A stretch of 64,000 nucleotides of DNA from Nocardia abscessus NBRC 100374 (GTDB lineage Bacteria; Actinomycetota; Actinomycetes; Mycobacteriales; Mycobacteriaceae). Positions 11,233-19,105 of this stretch are shown in pieces. The position numbers and the translations under genes are program-made. The notes below the pieces were generated by a model. The model was not told the origin of the DNA. It made no database searches and saw nothing but the letters and a program-made list of their open reading frames with translations. Location: assembly GCF_000308455.1 (NCBI RefSeq), contig NZ_BAFP01000274.1, positions 62,001 to 126,000 of the forward strand, given 5' to 3'. Position 1 is the first letter of the stretch, and each line of letters opens with the position of its first letter.

Positions 11233-12084
11233 GTGCCCGAAAACGGGAATACATCCCTCGCGTACGGGGGTCGGCTGCTGTGGGGTGGCCGCGTGTTGGC
11301 TGTCGGCGCTGTGCCGGTGGTGATGATGCTGGCCACGCCGGAAGCCAGTGCTGTGACGCTGGATCCGATCGCTGATCAGCCCGGAGTCACTGCCCCGGTC
11401 CAGCCCGGCACCGCTGCCCCGGCCCCGCCCCCACCACCACCGGAGCCCGCGCCTGCGGTGTATCCGCAACAGCCGCCCGAGGTCCGCAACGGCCCGGCCC
11501 CGCGCCCAGCGCCTCCGCCCGCTCCCGCGCCGCCGGTGCAGGTGATCGAGCTGCACTCACCGGAACCAGTGCCTCCGGTCGCGCCGATCCAGCCGCCGCC
11601 GGACACGATCCGCGTCGGCCAGTGGGAGACCCCATCACCGGACTGGCTGCCCCCGGAGATCCGCGACGGCATCAACACCACCGCCGCGAACGCCGAAGCT
11701 CAAGCCGCGACATTCCTCGACTCGATCGGGATCCCGGCCGGGCGCTCGGATCGGGTGGCCGGTGCCACGATCGCCGGGGCGGGTGCCGGTGGTGCGATCG
11801 GAGGCGCGCTGGCGGGTGCGCCAGCGGCGGCAGCGGGCGCGGTCGCGGGCGGGCTTGCCGGGGGCACGATCGGCGGGATCGCCGGTGCCGCTCTGGGCAC
11901 GGTGGTGACTGTGCCGGTCATCGGCACGGTCACCTCCGGTGTGGCCGGTACCGCGCTGGGCGCGGCGGCGGGCGCTGTCGCGGGCGCGATCGTGGCCGGG
12001 GTTCCCGCCGCCGTGGTCGGCGCGCTGGCCGGTGGCACGGTCGGCGCGGGCTTCGGTGCCGGGGTGGGGGTGGGCCAGCCGTGA
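11233..12084 (+). CDS. Secreted Pro-rich protein with C-terminal glycine-zipper segment
   Basis: 283 residues, GTG start. Residues ~12-38 form a signal peptide or membrane anchor (VLAVGAVPVVMMLATPEASA). A long Pro/Ala-rich stretch (~50-130) follows, then a polar segment, then a ~100-residue tail of repeated small residues (GAGAGGAIGGALAG, GLAGGTIGGIAGAALG, ALAGGTVGAGFGAG). Glycine zippers of this kind form membrane-spanning or self-associating helices; Nocardia genomes carry similar proteins often named insoluble-domain proteins. The stop overlaps the cutinase start (GTGA), so the two are coupled. Inferred role: outer-membrane or cell-surface component of the element. Confidence 0.65.
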   Translation: MPENGNTSLAYGGRLLWGGRVLAVGAVPVVMMLATPEASAVTLDPIADQPGVTAPVQPGTAAPAPPPPPPEPAPAVYPQQPPEVRNGPAPRPAPPPAPAPPVQVIELHSPEPVPPVAPIQPPPDTIRVGQWETPSPDWLPPEIRDGINTTAANAEAQAATFLDSIGIPAGRSDRVAGATIAGAGAGGAIGGALAGAPAAAAGAVAGGLAGGTIGGIAGAALGTVVTVPVIGTVTSGVAGTALGAAAGAVAGAIVAGVPAAVVGALAGGTVGAGFGAGVGVGQP

Positions 12085-13319
12085 CCGGTCTCCGAATCCT
12101 CACCGCCACCGTCCTGGCGGCCTGCACGAGCGCGCTGTGCACGCCCGGCTCCGGGTCCGCGCAACCGCCCGCCACCGGGCCGGGCTGCCCCGTGCTGTGG
12201 GTCCTCGGGGTACAAGGCACCGGCGAGTCCTCGCCGGGGGCCTCCGAGACCGCCGACACCGGGATGCTCGGATTCCTGCTCGGCCCGGTGGTGGCCGCTG
12301 TCCCGGATCTGGTGCAGCGCACCTACATCGCCTATCCCGCCGGGTTCGGGGGCGCGGTGGGCACCGGCGGCGGCCCCGATTCTTACGCGGTTTCGGTACA
12401 AGGAGGTTTGACCGCGCTTGAGGCCACCGCGGAAAGGATCGCGGCCGACTGTCCCGGCACCGCCCTGGCGGTGGTCGGGTATTCCCAAGGCGCGCAGGTG
12501 GTGTCGCAGTTCGCGCGCGCTGTCGGCGCGGGCGAGGGACCCGTCCCGGCCGGGCGGGTGGCAGGTATCGCGCTGTACTCCGATCCCGATCGCGCCCCCG
12601 GATCGCCGGTGATCCCCGGCCGCCCCGGCCAACTCACCCCCGACCCGGCCCCCGGCACCACGGGGGCGGCGGTGTCAGGAGTGGCGATCACCACCGCGCC
12701 CGCCTCCGGCGGCGGCATCGCCACCGGCGAGGCCGTCGAGTACGGGGCGTTGACCGGCCGTGTGGCCGATATCTGCGTGGAGGGTGACTTGAGTTGCTCG
12801 GCACCCGATCGCGCCGCTCTGTTGCGGGTGGCCGCCCAGGTCGCTGCCCAGGCGGATCTGCGTGATCCGGTGGCCGCGCTCGGCTCGATCCAGGCGCTGT
12901 TGTCGGGTGTGCTCGGTGACGCCTGGACCACCGTGGTGAACAACGACTTCCGCATCGGGCCCGGCGTCGTCGATTACGTACCCGCGGCGAGCCTGGCCGA
13001 CCGGCTCACCGACGCCTCCGACCCTCGCACCCCACGACCCGGTCCGGACGAGACAGCTGCCGCGACGGCCCGCTGGGGGCAGATCACCGGGGTCGTGGCC
13101 TCCGACCCGGTCGGGCAGTTGCCGAAGCTGGCCGGGCAGTTGTCCGCTGCGTGGGGCCAGCTGGTCGGCGACAACGCCGATCTGACGAATCCGGGCGTGT
13201 GGCTTCGCTATGCCGACATACACGGCCGCCACACCGGCTACGCCGCCGCCGGGCAACTCGCCAGCGGCGTCGCGTGGATGACCGCACTCGCCTACGACCT
13301 CGCCGGGAGCCACCAATGA
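12081..13319 (+). CDS. Secreted cutinase-family serine hydrolase
   Basis: 412 residues, GTG start overlapping the upstream stop. A short signal peptide (ILTATVLAACTSALCTPG, then cleavage near AQPP) precedes a cutinase domain: CPVLWVLGVQGTGESSPG opening, nucleophile elbow GYSQG with Ser intact, CVEGDLSC with the acid Asp inside a Cys pair, and a His in the DIHGRHTGYAAAG segment near the end. All three triad members are therefore present. It should hydrolyse ester bonds outside the membrane (cutin, lipids or mycolate-like esters). A Pro-rich insertion follows the nucleophile. It is longer than usual cutinases (about 220), so it has extra C-terminal sequence. Lies in a tight three-gene operon. 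Confidence 0.85.
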   Translation: MTGLRILTATVLAACTSALCTPGSGSAQPPATGPGCPVLWVLGVQGTGESSPGASETADTGMLGFLLGPVVAAVPDLVQRTYIAYPAGFGGAVGTGGGPDSYAVSVQGGLTALEATAERIAADCPGTALAVVGYSQGAQVVSQFARAVGAGEGPVPAGRVAGIALYSDPDRAPGSPVIPGRPGQLTPDPAPGTTGAAVSGVAITTAPASGGGIATGEAVEYGALTGRVADICVEGDLSCSAPDRAALLRVAAQVAAQADLRDPVAALGSIQALLSGVLGDAWTTVVNNDFRIGPGVVDYVPAASLADRLTDASDPRTPRPGPDETAAATARWGQITGVVASDPVGQLPKLAGQLSAAWGQLVGDNADLTNPGVWLRYADIHGRHTGYAAAGQLASGVAWMTALAYDLAGSHQ

Positions 13320-14461
13320 CCATCAGCGGCAACGACTTCTACAACGTCACGACCCTCGATGGCTACCGCCCCGGGGACTTGGTGCGCACCCGGCCGGTGT
13401 TCGTCGCGCAGCTGAGCGAGGCGCGGGGGGCGTGGCAGGTCGTCTACGCCACGGCCAACGCCCGCTCCGAAACCATTGCGGCCTCGGGGATCGTGCTGAT
13501 CCCCGAGACCATCGCAGCCCCGGGCGCGACCGCGATCCTGGTGTACTGCCCGGAGTTTCGCGGCCTGGGCGGTGTCTGCGCGCCGTCGCAACTGCTGGCG
13601 ATCGGTGCCGAACCCGACACCACCGGTATCGAGGCCGCCCTCGCGCGAGGCTGGGTGGTGGCGATCCCCGACGGGGAGGGCCTGGGCATCACCGGAGGCG
13701 GCCCGCACACCTTCCTCGCCGCCCGCGCCGGAGCCCGGATCGTGCTGGACCTCGCGCGAGCGGTCTATCGGGGCGCGGACCTCGGTGTCGCGGTCGCGCC
13801 GGTGGTGGCCTGGGGATACGCCGACGGTGGCCGTGTCGCGGCGGTGGCGGGCGAGCTGCAGCCCTGGTATGCCCCCGAGATCGACCTGCGCGGCGTCGCG
13901 GCCGGAGCAGTCGCCTCCGACCTGGCGGTCCTGGCTCCGCTGGTCAGCCGGGGCACCGGCACCGGTCTCGCGGGGCTCGCGTTCGCCGGGCTGATCGGCC
14001 TGGCTCGCGCCTACGACCAACTGCCCCTGCGGCACGTGCTCAACGAGGACGGTCTCGTCGCTGCCGCCGAGGCCCGCCACCTCACCGTCGTCGAACTACT
14101 GGAACGCTTCCCGCAACCTCTCGCGCACTGGTGCCGCGAACCCGACCCGTGGAACGACCACTGGTGGCGTCGAGTCCTCGCCCTGGAGAACCTCGCACAC
14201 GTGAAATCCGATGTGCCCCTGCATCTCTACCACGGGGAACTCGATCTGATCGTGCCTGTCCGCGCCGGACGAAAGGCTCTGATTGCCTACCGGCAGCGCG
14301 GCACCCGTGTCGACTGGCGCGAGTACGACGGCGACCACCGCAGCACCGCACACTGGGCGATCTCCGACGTCCTGGCCCGGCTCACCGAGGACATCGCCAA
14401 CGGCCCCGTGTCTCAGCCGATCCCGGCACGGGCCGAGGCCGAAGTGAGGCCGAGCACGTGA
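13316..14461 (+). CDS. LIP-family alpha/beta hydrolase lacking the nucleophile Ser
   Basis: 381 residues. The protein follows the secretory triacylglycerol lipase (LIP) family: GDLVRTRPV opening, VYATANARSETIAASGIVLI, ARGWVVAIPDGEGLG, and a late GELDLIVPVRAGRKAL acid region plus GDHRSTAHW with His. At the nucleophile elbow the expected GYSQGG reads GYADGG: Ala169 (codon GCC 13820-13822) replaces Ser. No signal peptide is seen at the N-terminus, unlike true secreted members. It is therefore predicted to be catalytically inactive on esters, perhaps a binding or scaffold protein. ATG overlaps the cutinase stop by four bases. Confidence 0.8.
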   Translation: MTISGNDFYNVTTLDGYRPGDLVRTRPVFVAQLSEARGAWQVVYATANARSETIAASGIVLIPETIAAPGATAILVYCPEFRGLGGVCAPSQLLAIGAEPDTTGIEAALARGWVVAIPDGEGLGITGGGPHTFLAARAGARIVLDLARAVYRGADLGVAVAPVVAWGYADGGRVAAVAGELQPWYAPEIDLRGVAAGAVASDLAVLAPLVSRGTGTGLAGLAFAGLIGLARAYDQLPLRHVLNEDGLVAAAEARHLTVVELLERFPQPLAHWCREPDPWNDHWWRRVLALENLAHVKSDVPLHLYHGELDLIVPVRAGRKALIAYRQRGTRVDWREYDGDHRSTAHWAISDVLARLTEDIANGPVSQPIPARAEAEVRPST

Positions 14462-14475
14462 TCCACCCCTGACCT

Positions 14476-14546
14476 CTCCGGGAACCCTGCCCGCACCCCG
14501 CGACCCTCTCACCTTCCCTCTCGCGGGGGTGCGGGCAGGCCCGGAG
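14476..14546. terminator. Long GC-rich hairpin between operons
   Basis: CTCCGGG (14476-14482) and CCCGGAG (14540-14546) enclose 18-bp arms 14486-14503 and 14521-14539 with one bulged G. Very stable, without a T tract. It separates the hydrolase operon from the next genes. Confidence 0.55.
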
Positions 14547-14574
14547 ACAACCCGATCCAGGCGAGGCGAGATGA

Positions 14575-15315
14575 ATGGCGAGGTACCCCCACACCCCAGA
14601 TGATGACGACGACGAAGCCTGGGTCGACCTGCCTGAGGCTCTTCCGGACCTGCGGATCGTCGCCGATACCAGCTTCGGCCATGACGTCGACAAGCCCGAC
14701 GAGTCGCCCCCTCCTGAGGAGTTCTGGCTCAGCCGGATACGCGCCACTCCTGCCACCCCCGACAGCGGCCGGGTACCCCGATGGCGGGTCGACATCGCCG
14801 AACGGCTTCCGCGCAGTGCCTGGGCCGCCCTGGCGGCCACTGTCGCCGTCCTGGCCGGTGTACTGGTGGTCTCGACCGACGACACCGCCGACACCGGCCA
14901 GCAGCTACAGGCCACCGCCGCCCCGCCCAGCCCGACCACCACAGCGCAGGGCCCGTGCACCGGGCTCTCGGGTGAGGTGGTCACCGACCGCGCCGGTGAC
15001 CCCACAACGCTCACGGGGGTGATCGCTTCCTTCGAAGCCGCGTACTACATCGACCGTGATGCGGCCAAAGCGATGCCGCTGCTCGCGCCCGAGAGCGGGA
15101 TCCTCTTCGAGGGCCTCGCCGCGGGCATCGCCACCATCCCGCCAGCTACCCGGCACTGCGTGGCGATCACCCCGGTCTCCCCGACGACCGCGAACGTCCA
15201 TATCGCCGAGATTCGCCCGGACCGTACGCGCATCGACTACCTCCAGCTGATCAACACCCGCCCCGCCGAAACCGGGGGCGCGTTGGTGATCTCCAACGTC
15301 CAGAAGCAGGGATAG
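14575..15315 (+). CDS. Single-pass membrane protein of the conjugative element
   Basis: 246 residues. The cytosolic N-terminus (~80 residues) is acidic with a run of Asp (PDDDDDEAW). One transmembrane helix (WAALAATVAVLAGVLVVS) sits at ~82-99, followed by a Thr/Pro linker and an external domain of ~120 residues with two Cys (CTGLSGEVVT and ATRHCVAITP) that may pair. The external domain looks like the NTF2/Mce-associated type found next to conjugation genes of actinobacterial elements, but I do not recognise it with certainty. It is 10 bases before the ParA-like gene, so probably one operon. Possible part of the transfer channel. Confidence 0.55.
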   Translation: MARYPHTPDDDDDEAWVDLPEALPDLRIVADTSFGHDVDKPDESPPPEEFWLSRIRATPATPDSGRVPRWRVDIAERLPRSAWAALAATVAVLAGVLVVSTDDTADTGQQLQATAAPPSPTTTAQGPCTGLSGEVVTDRAGDPTTLTGVIASFEAAYYIDRDAAKAMPLLAPESGILFEGLAAGIATIPPATRHCVAITPVSPTTANVHIAEIRPDRTRIDYLQLINTRPAETGGALVISNVQKQG

Positions 15316-15325
15316 GAACCCATCG

Positions 15326-17113
15326 ATGAGGCCGCAGGCGCCGTATCTGATCGCCGTCGCCGGACTGAGCTCGCGAGCCGGGACCACCACGACCACCGTC
15401 GCGCTCGCCCACACCTGGCCCGGCCCGGAAACCGCTCTCGTCGTGGAAGCCGACCCCGCAGGCGGCCAGCTCGCCGAAATAGTCGGCGCGGACCCGCATC
15501 TCGGCCTGGCAAGCCTCGCCCGCCGAAGCGCCGTCGGCCATCCCATCACCCCTGAGCTGCTGGCCCAGCACGTTCAGCATCTGCCCGGCGGGGAGGCGTT
15601 CTTGGCCGCGCCTCCCGAATACGACCCCGCCCATCCTGTCCCGGCCGCTGCACTGCTGACCGATCCGAACCGGGGCTGGCGCGGGCTCGGAGCGACCGTG
15701 TTCGCCGATTGCGGTGTCCCCGAACCGGGCTCGCCCGCGCATCCGGTCATCGCCGCCGCCGACGCCGCCCTGTTCGTGGTGCGCGCCGAGCACATCGATC
15801 CCGAGCCCGCCGCCGAGCGGCTCCTGGATCTCACCCGGCGTCGACGCCCCCGGGGCATCGTGGTCATCGGCGGCAGCCGCGCCTACATCGACGCGATCGG
15901 GTTCCCGGTCGTGGGAGAGTTGCCCGCCTCCCGCGCCGGTGCCCGTGCCCTGCTGACCGGCCGCCGCTCACGCCAGCACCTGATCCCGCCCGCTCGCGGC
16001 ACCATCATCGATGTGGAGATCCAGCTGCGCCGCTACGAACGCTCCGGCCAGTTCGACCCACCTCGCGCGGGCCCTGCGGCCCGCCAGGACCGCCGCAGAC
16101 GCCGCGGCGAGGACGGGCCGAGGATCTACAGCATCGACCCCGCCACCGTGCCCAGCCCGCGTCCTCGCCTACGTGAGCCTGTAATGGTGGACGCCGGTGA
16201 GACCATCGCCGCACCGCCTTCCGAGCCGGTGCTCGCTGTCGATGCCGAGGACGCCGGCCAGCTCGCGGAGGGCGACCTCACCGCGGCGCCTGAGCCGAGC
16301 TCACACCCCGAGACCGCCTCCATCGATACTGCGCCGGTGCCGACACCGGTAGGCGGCGCGCCCGCGCTGACGGTGCGGGTATTCGGGCCTACCCGGATCT
16401 TCTGGCACGACCCCGGCTCCGGGGAAAGCGTGGAGATCACGACACAGCTGCAGCCGCGTGCTCGCGAACTCGTGGCCGTGCTCGCCCTGCATCCCGAAGG
16501 GCTGCCACGCCAGCAGCTCATCGAGCTGTTGTGGGGCCAGCGGCCCGGACATCGGGGCGGTAGTGCGCTGGCGAACACGTTGAGCCGCTTGCGCGCCGCG
16601 CTCAGCACCGCCACCGGCGGGCAGATCACCGACGTACTCGCCGAAGATCGCACCCAGGTCCGGCTCTCGGGCCACCTCGGCGTCGACTACTGGGATTTCA
16701 ACGCGGCGGTAGCGCAACGCCGCCACGCCCGCAGCGACGCTGCACAAGCCGACGCCGCCCGCCGCATCGCGGCCCTGGCGACGAGCGAGCTGGCCAGCGA
16801 CCTCACCGACACCTGGGTCCAATCCATTCGTGAATCGGCGCGACGCACCTCGCTGAATGCCTTGAGCTGGCTGGCCACCCGAACCACCGACGACCCTCGC
16901 GCGACCCTGGGAATGCTCGAAACCACCGTCGAGAACGACCCGTACAACGAAGCAGTCTGGCACGACCTCCTGCGCCTGCACGCCCGCCTCGGCGAAACCG
17001 CCGCACTCACCCGCACCTATACTCTCCTGACCCGGAGACTCGCCGAAATCGGCCAGTCCCCGAGTCAGGAAACCCGACAGCTTCTCGAAACGCTCCGCCG
17101 CGCCCAACAATGA
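15326..17113 (+). CDS. ParA/MinD-like domain fused to SARP-type BTAD
   Basis: 595 residues. Residues 1-~250 follow the MinD/ParA fold (YLIAVAGLSSRAGTTTTTVA, LVVEADPAGGQLAEI, ADAALFVVRAEH). The deviant Walker A (KGGxGKTT) is degenerate here: SSRAGTTTT lacks both lysines, while the ADPAGG switch region is kept. A ~100-residue linker leads to residues ~350-595, a winged-helix plus bacterial transcriptional activation domain as in SARP/AfsR (LTVRVFGPTRIFWH, ELVAVLALHPEGLPRQQLIE, LSRLRAALSTATGG, then TPR-like helices). In actinobacterial elements such fusions are seen near transfer genes. Inferred role: DNA-linked regulator or partition-like factor that may bind but not hydrolyse ATP normally. Confidence 0.75.
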   Translation: MRPQAPYLIAVAGLSSRAGTTTTTVALAHTWPGPETALVVEADPAGGQLAEIVGADPHLGLASLARRSAVGHPITPELLAQHVQHLPGGEAFLAAPPEYDPAHPVPAAALLTDPNRGWRGLGATVFADCGVPEPGSPAHPVIAAADAALFVVRAEHIDPEPAAERLLDLTRRRRPRGIVVIGGSRAYIDAIGFPVVGELPASRAGARALLTGRRSRQHLIPPARGTIIDVEIQLRRYERSGQFDPPRAGPAARQDRRRRRGEDGPRIYSIDPATVPSPRPRLREPVMVDAGETIAAPPSEPVLAVDAEDAGQLAEGDLTAAPEPSSHPETASIDTAPVPTPVGGAPALTVRVFGPTRIFWHDPGSGESVEITTQLQPRARELVAVLALHPEGLPRQQLIELLWGQRPGHRGGSALANTLSRLRAALSTATGGQITDVLAEDRTQVRLSGHLGVDYWDFNAAVAQRRHARSDAAQADAARRIAALATSELASDLTDTWVQSIRESARRTSLNALSWLATRTTDDPRATLGMLETTVENDPYNEAVWHDLLRLHARLGETAALTRTYTLLTRRLAEIGQSPSQETRQLLETLRRAQQ

Positions 17114-17421
17114 GTCGAATGCGGTCTGATATTACCGCTCGCGTCGATTGTCGATTAGTGTAGAAATCAGTTTTTCCGGCGGTTTACGAAACGGTCGTTC
17201 GTGCTTTCGTGTCATTCCGCTATTATTCGATAATTGCTGGAGGGATCGGGTTTCATACGCCGGGCACTCGTAGCTTTTCTCGAGGGTGTAGTCCCTGTCT
17301 GCCTGAGTGGCTCGATGATAAAATATCCGTGCGATGTTCCATGGCGAGATTCGCTGCATGATTCGGTGCGAGGATTGGAACGACGCACCACGGCAGCGTG
17401 AAACGGCAGGTCAGCGGGCAA

Positions 17422-17437
17422 ATATCCGGGCGGATAT
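17422..17437. promoter_or_regulatory. Palindrome ATATCCG-GG-CGGATAT, candidate operator
   Basis: Perfect 7-bp arms with a 2-base centre. The same TATCCG-NN-CGGATA design recurs at 34938-34951 in the other major control region of the element, which suggests one regulator for both. Confidence 0.5.
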
Positions 17438-17447
17438 CAGCGGGGAT

Positions 17448-17473
17448 TGTCTATACACAAAGATGTATAGACA
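17448..17473. promoter_or_regulatory. 26-bp inverted repeat TGTCTATAC / GTATAGACA
   Basis: Perfect 9-bp arms at 17448-17456 and 17465-17473 with an 8-base spacer, in the AT-rich intergenic region and 10 bases from the palindrome above. It fits an operator (TetR/GntR size) or a replication/transfer structure; the regulator is not known. Confidence 0.5.
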
Positions 17474-17855
17474 TGCTCGGGCGGTGTCTGACCGCCGTTC
17501 TCTGTGACCTCTTGTGTCTGACTACCCGCTCGCCTGTCTCCTCATCTCACCTCCTTCTCCTTTTCTATTGATCATTATCTATCCATTCTTCCCGGGCTTT
17601 GCTGGACGAGGTGTGGCCTGGCTGGCGAGTGCATGTGCGCGCCGCGTTTCCGTATTGCCTAGGCGGATTCGCTGTTGTCCGGAAAAATTCCGGAAAATTG
17701 AGCCCTTTTCGGAGTTGTGAGGCTGTTCGAGATCGAGCTAGCGTCGACCCCGTTCCCGGAATTCACCGGGAAATTCACGCAAAATCCGAATGGCGGCCAC
17801 GCCGCACGTATGCCGAAAACCGGCGCGAATTCGGAACGGAATTGCAGGAGTCGCA

Positions 17856-19070
17856 ATGCCCACCACACCCGCTACCGCCACCACCGCTACCGCTGCACCG
17901 GCCGCCGGTCGCCTGCCCAACGGCGAACTCCGCCGCATGGTTGCTGCCGCGCTGGCCGCCGACCCGGCCCGCGAACAGTCCCCGCGTGAGATTGCCAACG
18001 GGCTCGGCCGGTCGTCCGGCGCGGTCGGCAACGCGCTGGAATCGCTGACCGCCGCCGGGCACGCCGAACGCACCTCGGCGGCCCCGCGCCGCTACCGCGC
18101 CACCGCCACCACGGCCACCGCCGCCGCCCCGGCACCGGCCGCGCCTGCCACCCCGGCAGCCCCGGCCGCCAGTAAGGCGGCGAAACCGGCCCGCCGCCGC
18201 CCCAAGAAGAACACCACCTCGGCCGCTACCCCCGCCTCGGCCGCGCCTGCCAACACCCCGGCGGCTGCGGCCCGCACGGGTAACACGGTGGCCCGGCCGA
18301 ACGGGCAGGACTACCACGTGCGCAAGCTCGCCGGGCGTGCCGATGTGGATGTGTTGCGGACCATGCGGGCGGCCGAGGTGCCGGTGCTGCTGTACGGGCC
18401 GCCCGGCACCGGCAAGACCTCGCTCATCGAGGCCGCCTACGGGGACCTGTTGACGGTGCAGGGCGACGGGGACACCACGGTCGCCGATTTCGTGGGCGAG
18501 TACACCCAAACCCCGGACGGGCGTTTCGTTTTCATGGACGGCCCGCTGGTGCGGGCGATGAAAGAGGGCCGGGTGCTGTTCATCGACGACGCGACCCTCA
18601 TCTCCCCGACCGTGCTGGCGGCGGTGTATCCCGCGATGGATGGGCGAAAAGAGCTGGTGGTCAAAGCTACCGGCGAGGTGGTCAAGGCCGAGCCCGGTTT
18701 CTTCGTGGTGGCCGGGCACAACCCCGGCGTGCACGGGGCCATCCTGTCCGACGCGCTGAGTTCGCGGTTCGCGTTCCAGGTGCGGGTGGTCAGCGACCTC
18801 GACCTGGCCACCCAGCTCGGGGTGGAACGGCGCGCGGTCAAGGTGGCGCGCGAGCTGGCCGCCCGGCAGGCCAAGGGCGAGGTCGAGTGGGCCCCGCAGC
18901 TGCGCGAACTGTTGGCATTCCGCAAGATCGCCGCCGCCACCGACCCCGACACCGCCATGGCCAACCTCCTCGGGGCCGCCCCGGAAGAGGACCGCGAGGT
19001 GGTGGCCGCCGTGGTGCGGACCGTGTGCGGCACCACCCACACGCCCCTCGCTCTCGGCCCCCGCCTCTGA
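17856..19070 (+). CDS. MoxR-type AAA+ ATPase with N-terminal winged helix
   Basis: 404 residues; ATG 17856 chosen for its GCAGGAG ribosome site. Residues ~19-80 form a winged-helix domain (SPREIANGLGRSSGAVGNAL). A long Ala/Pro/Lys linker runs to ~145. The AAA+ module of the MoxR/NorQ class follows: Walker A GPPGTGKT at 181-188, the DFVGEYTQTPDGR segment, Walker B VLFIDDATLI, sensor VVAGHNPGVHGAILSDALSSRFAF with the arginine finger. MoxR ATPases work as chaperone-like partners of VWA proteins, activating metal centres or remodelling complexes; here a VWA gene follows directly. The winged helix is near identical in pattern to the third one of the 21802-22953 protein, pointing to a shared DNA or protein partner. 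Confidence 0.88.
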   Translation: MPTTPATATTATAAPAAGRLPNGELRRMVAAALAADPAREQSPREIANGLGRSSGAVGNALESLTAAGHAERTSAAPRRYRATATTATAAAPAPAAPATPAAPAASKAAKPARRRPKKNTTSAATPASAAPANTPAAAARTGNTVARPNGQDYHVRKLAGRADVDVLRTMRAAEVPVLLYGPPGTGKTSLIEAAYGDLLTVQGDGDTTVADFVGEYTQTPDGRFVFMDGPLVRAMKEGRVLFIDDATLISPTVLAAVYPAMDGRKELVVKATGEVVKAEPGFFVVAGHNPGVHGAILSDALSSRFAFQVRVVSDLDLATQLGVERRAVKVARELAARQAKGEVEWAPQLRELLAFRKIAAATDPDTAMANLLGAAPEEDREVVAAVVRTVCGTTHTPLALGPRL

Positions 19071-19105
19071 CACCCCATCCGCACACACGAAAGGCATTGC
19101 CCGCC

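Larger units (their letters stand above)
17114..17855. other. AT-richer control region before the MoxR operon
   Basis: 740 bases without a plausible gene and clearly lower GC than its neighbours. It holds the two inverted repeats listed next, a tandem TCCGGAAAAATTCCGGAAAA block at 17678-17697, and a related TTCCCGGAATTC/ACCGGGAAATTC stretch near 17754-17776. It separates the ParA-like operon from the MoxR operon, so it is the likely promoter region of the latter. Confidence 0.5.
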
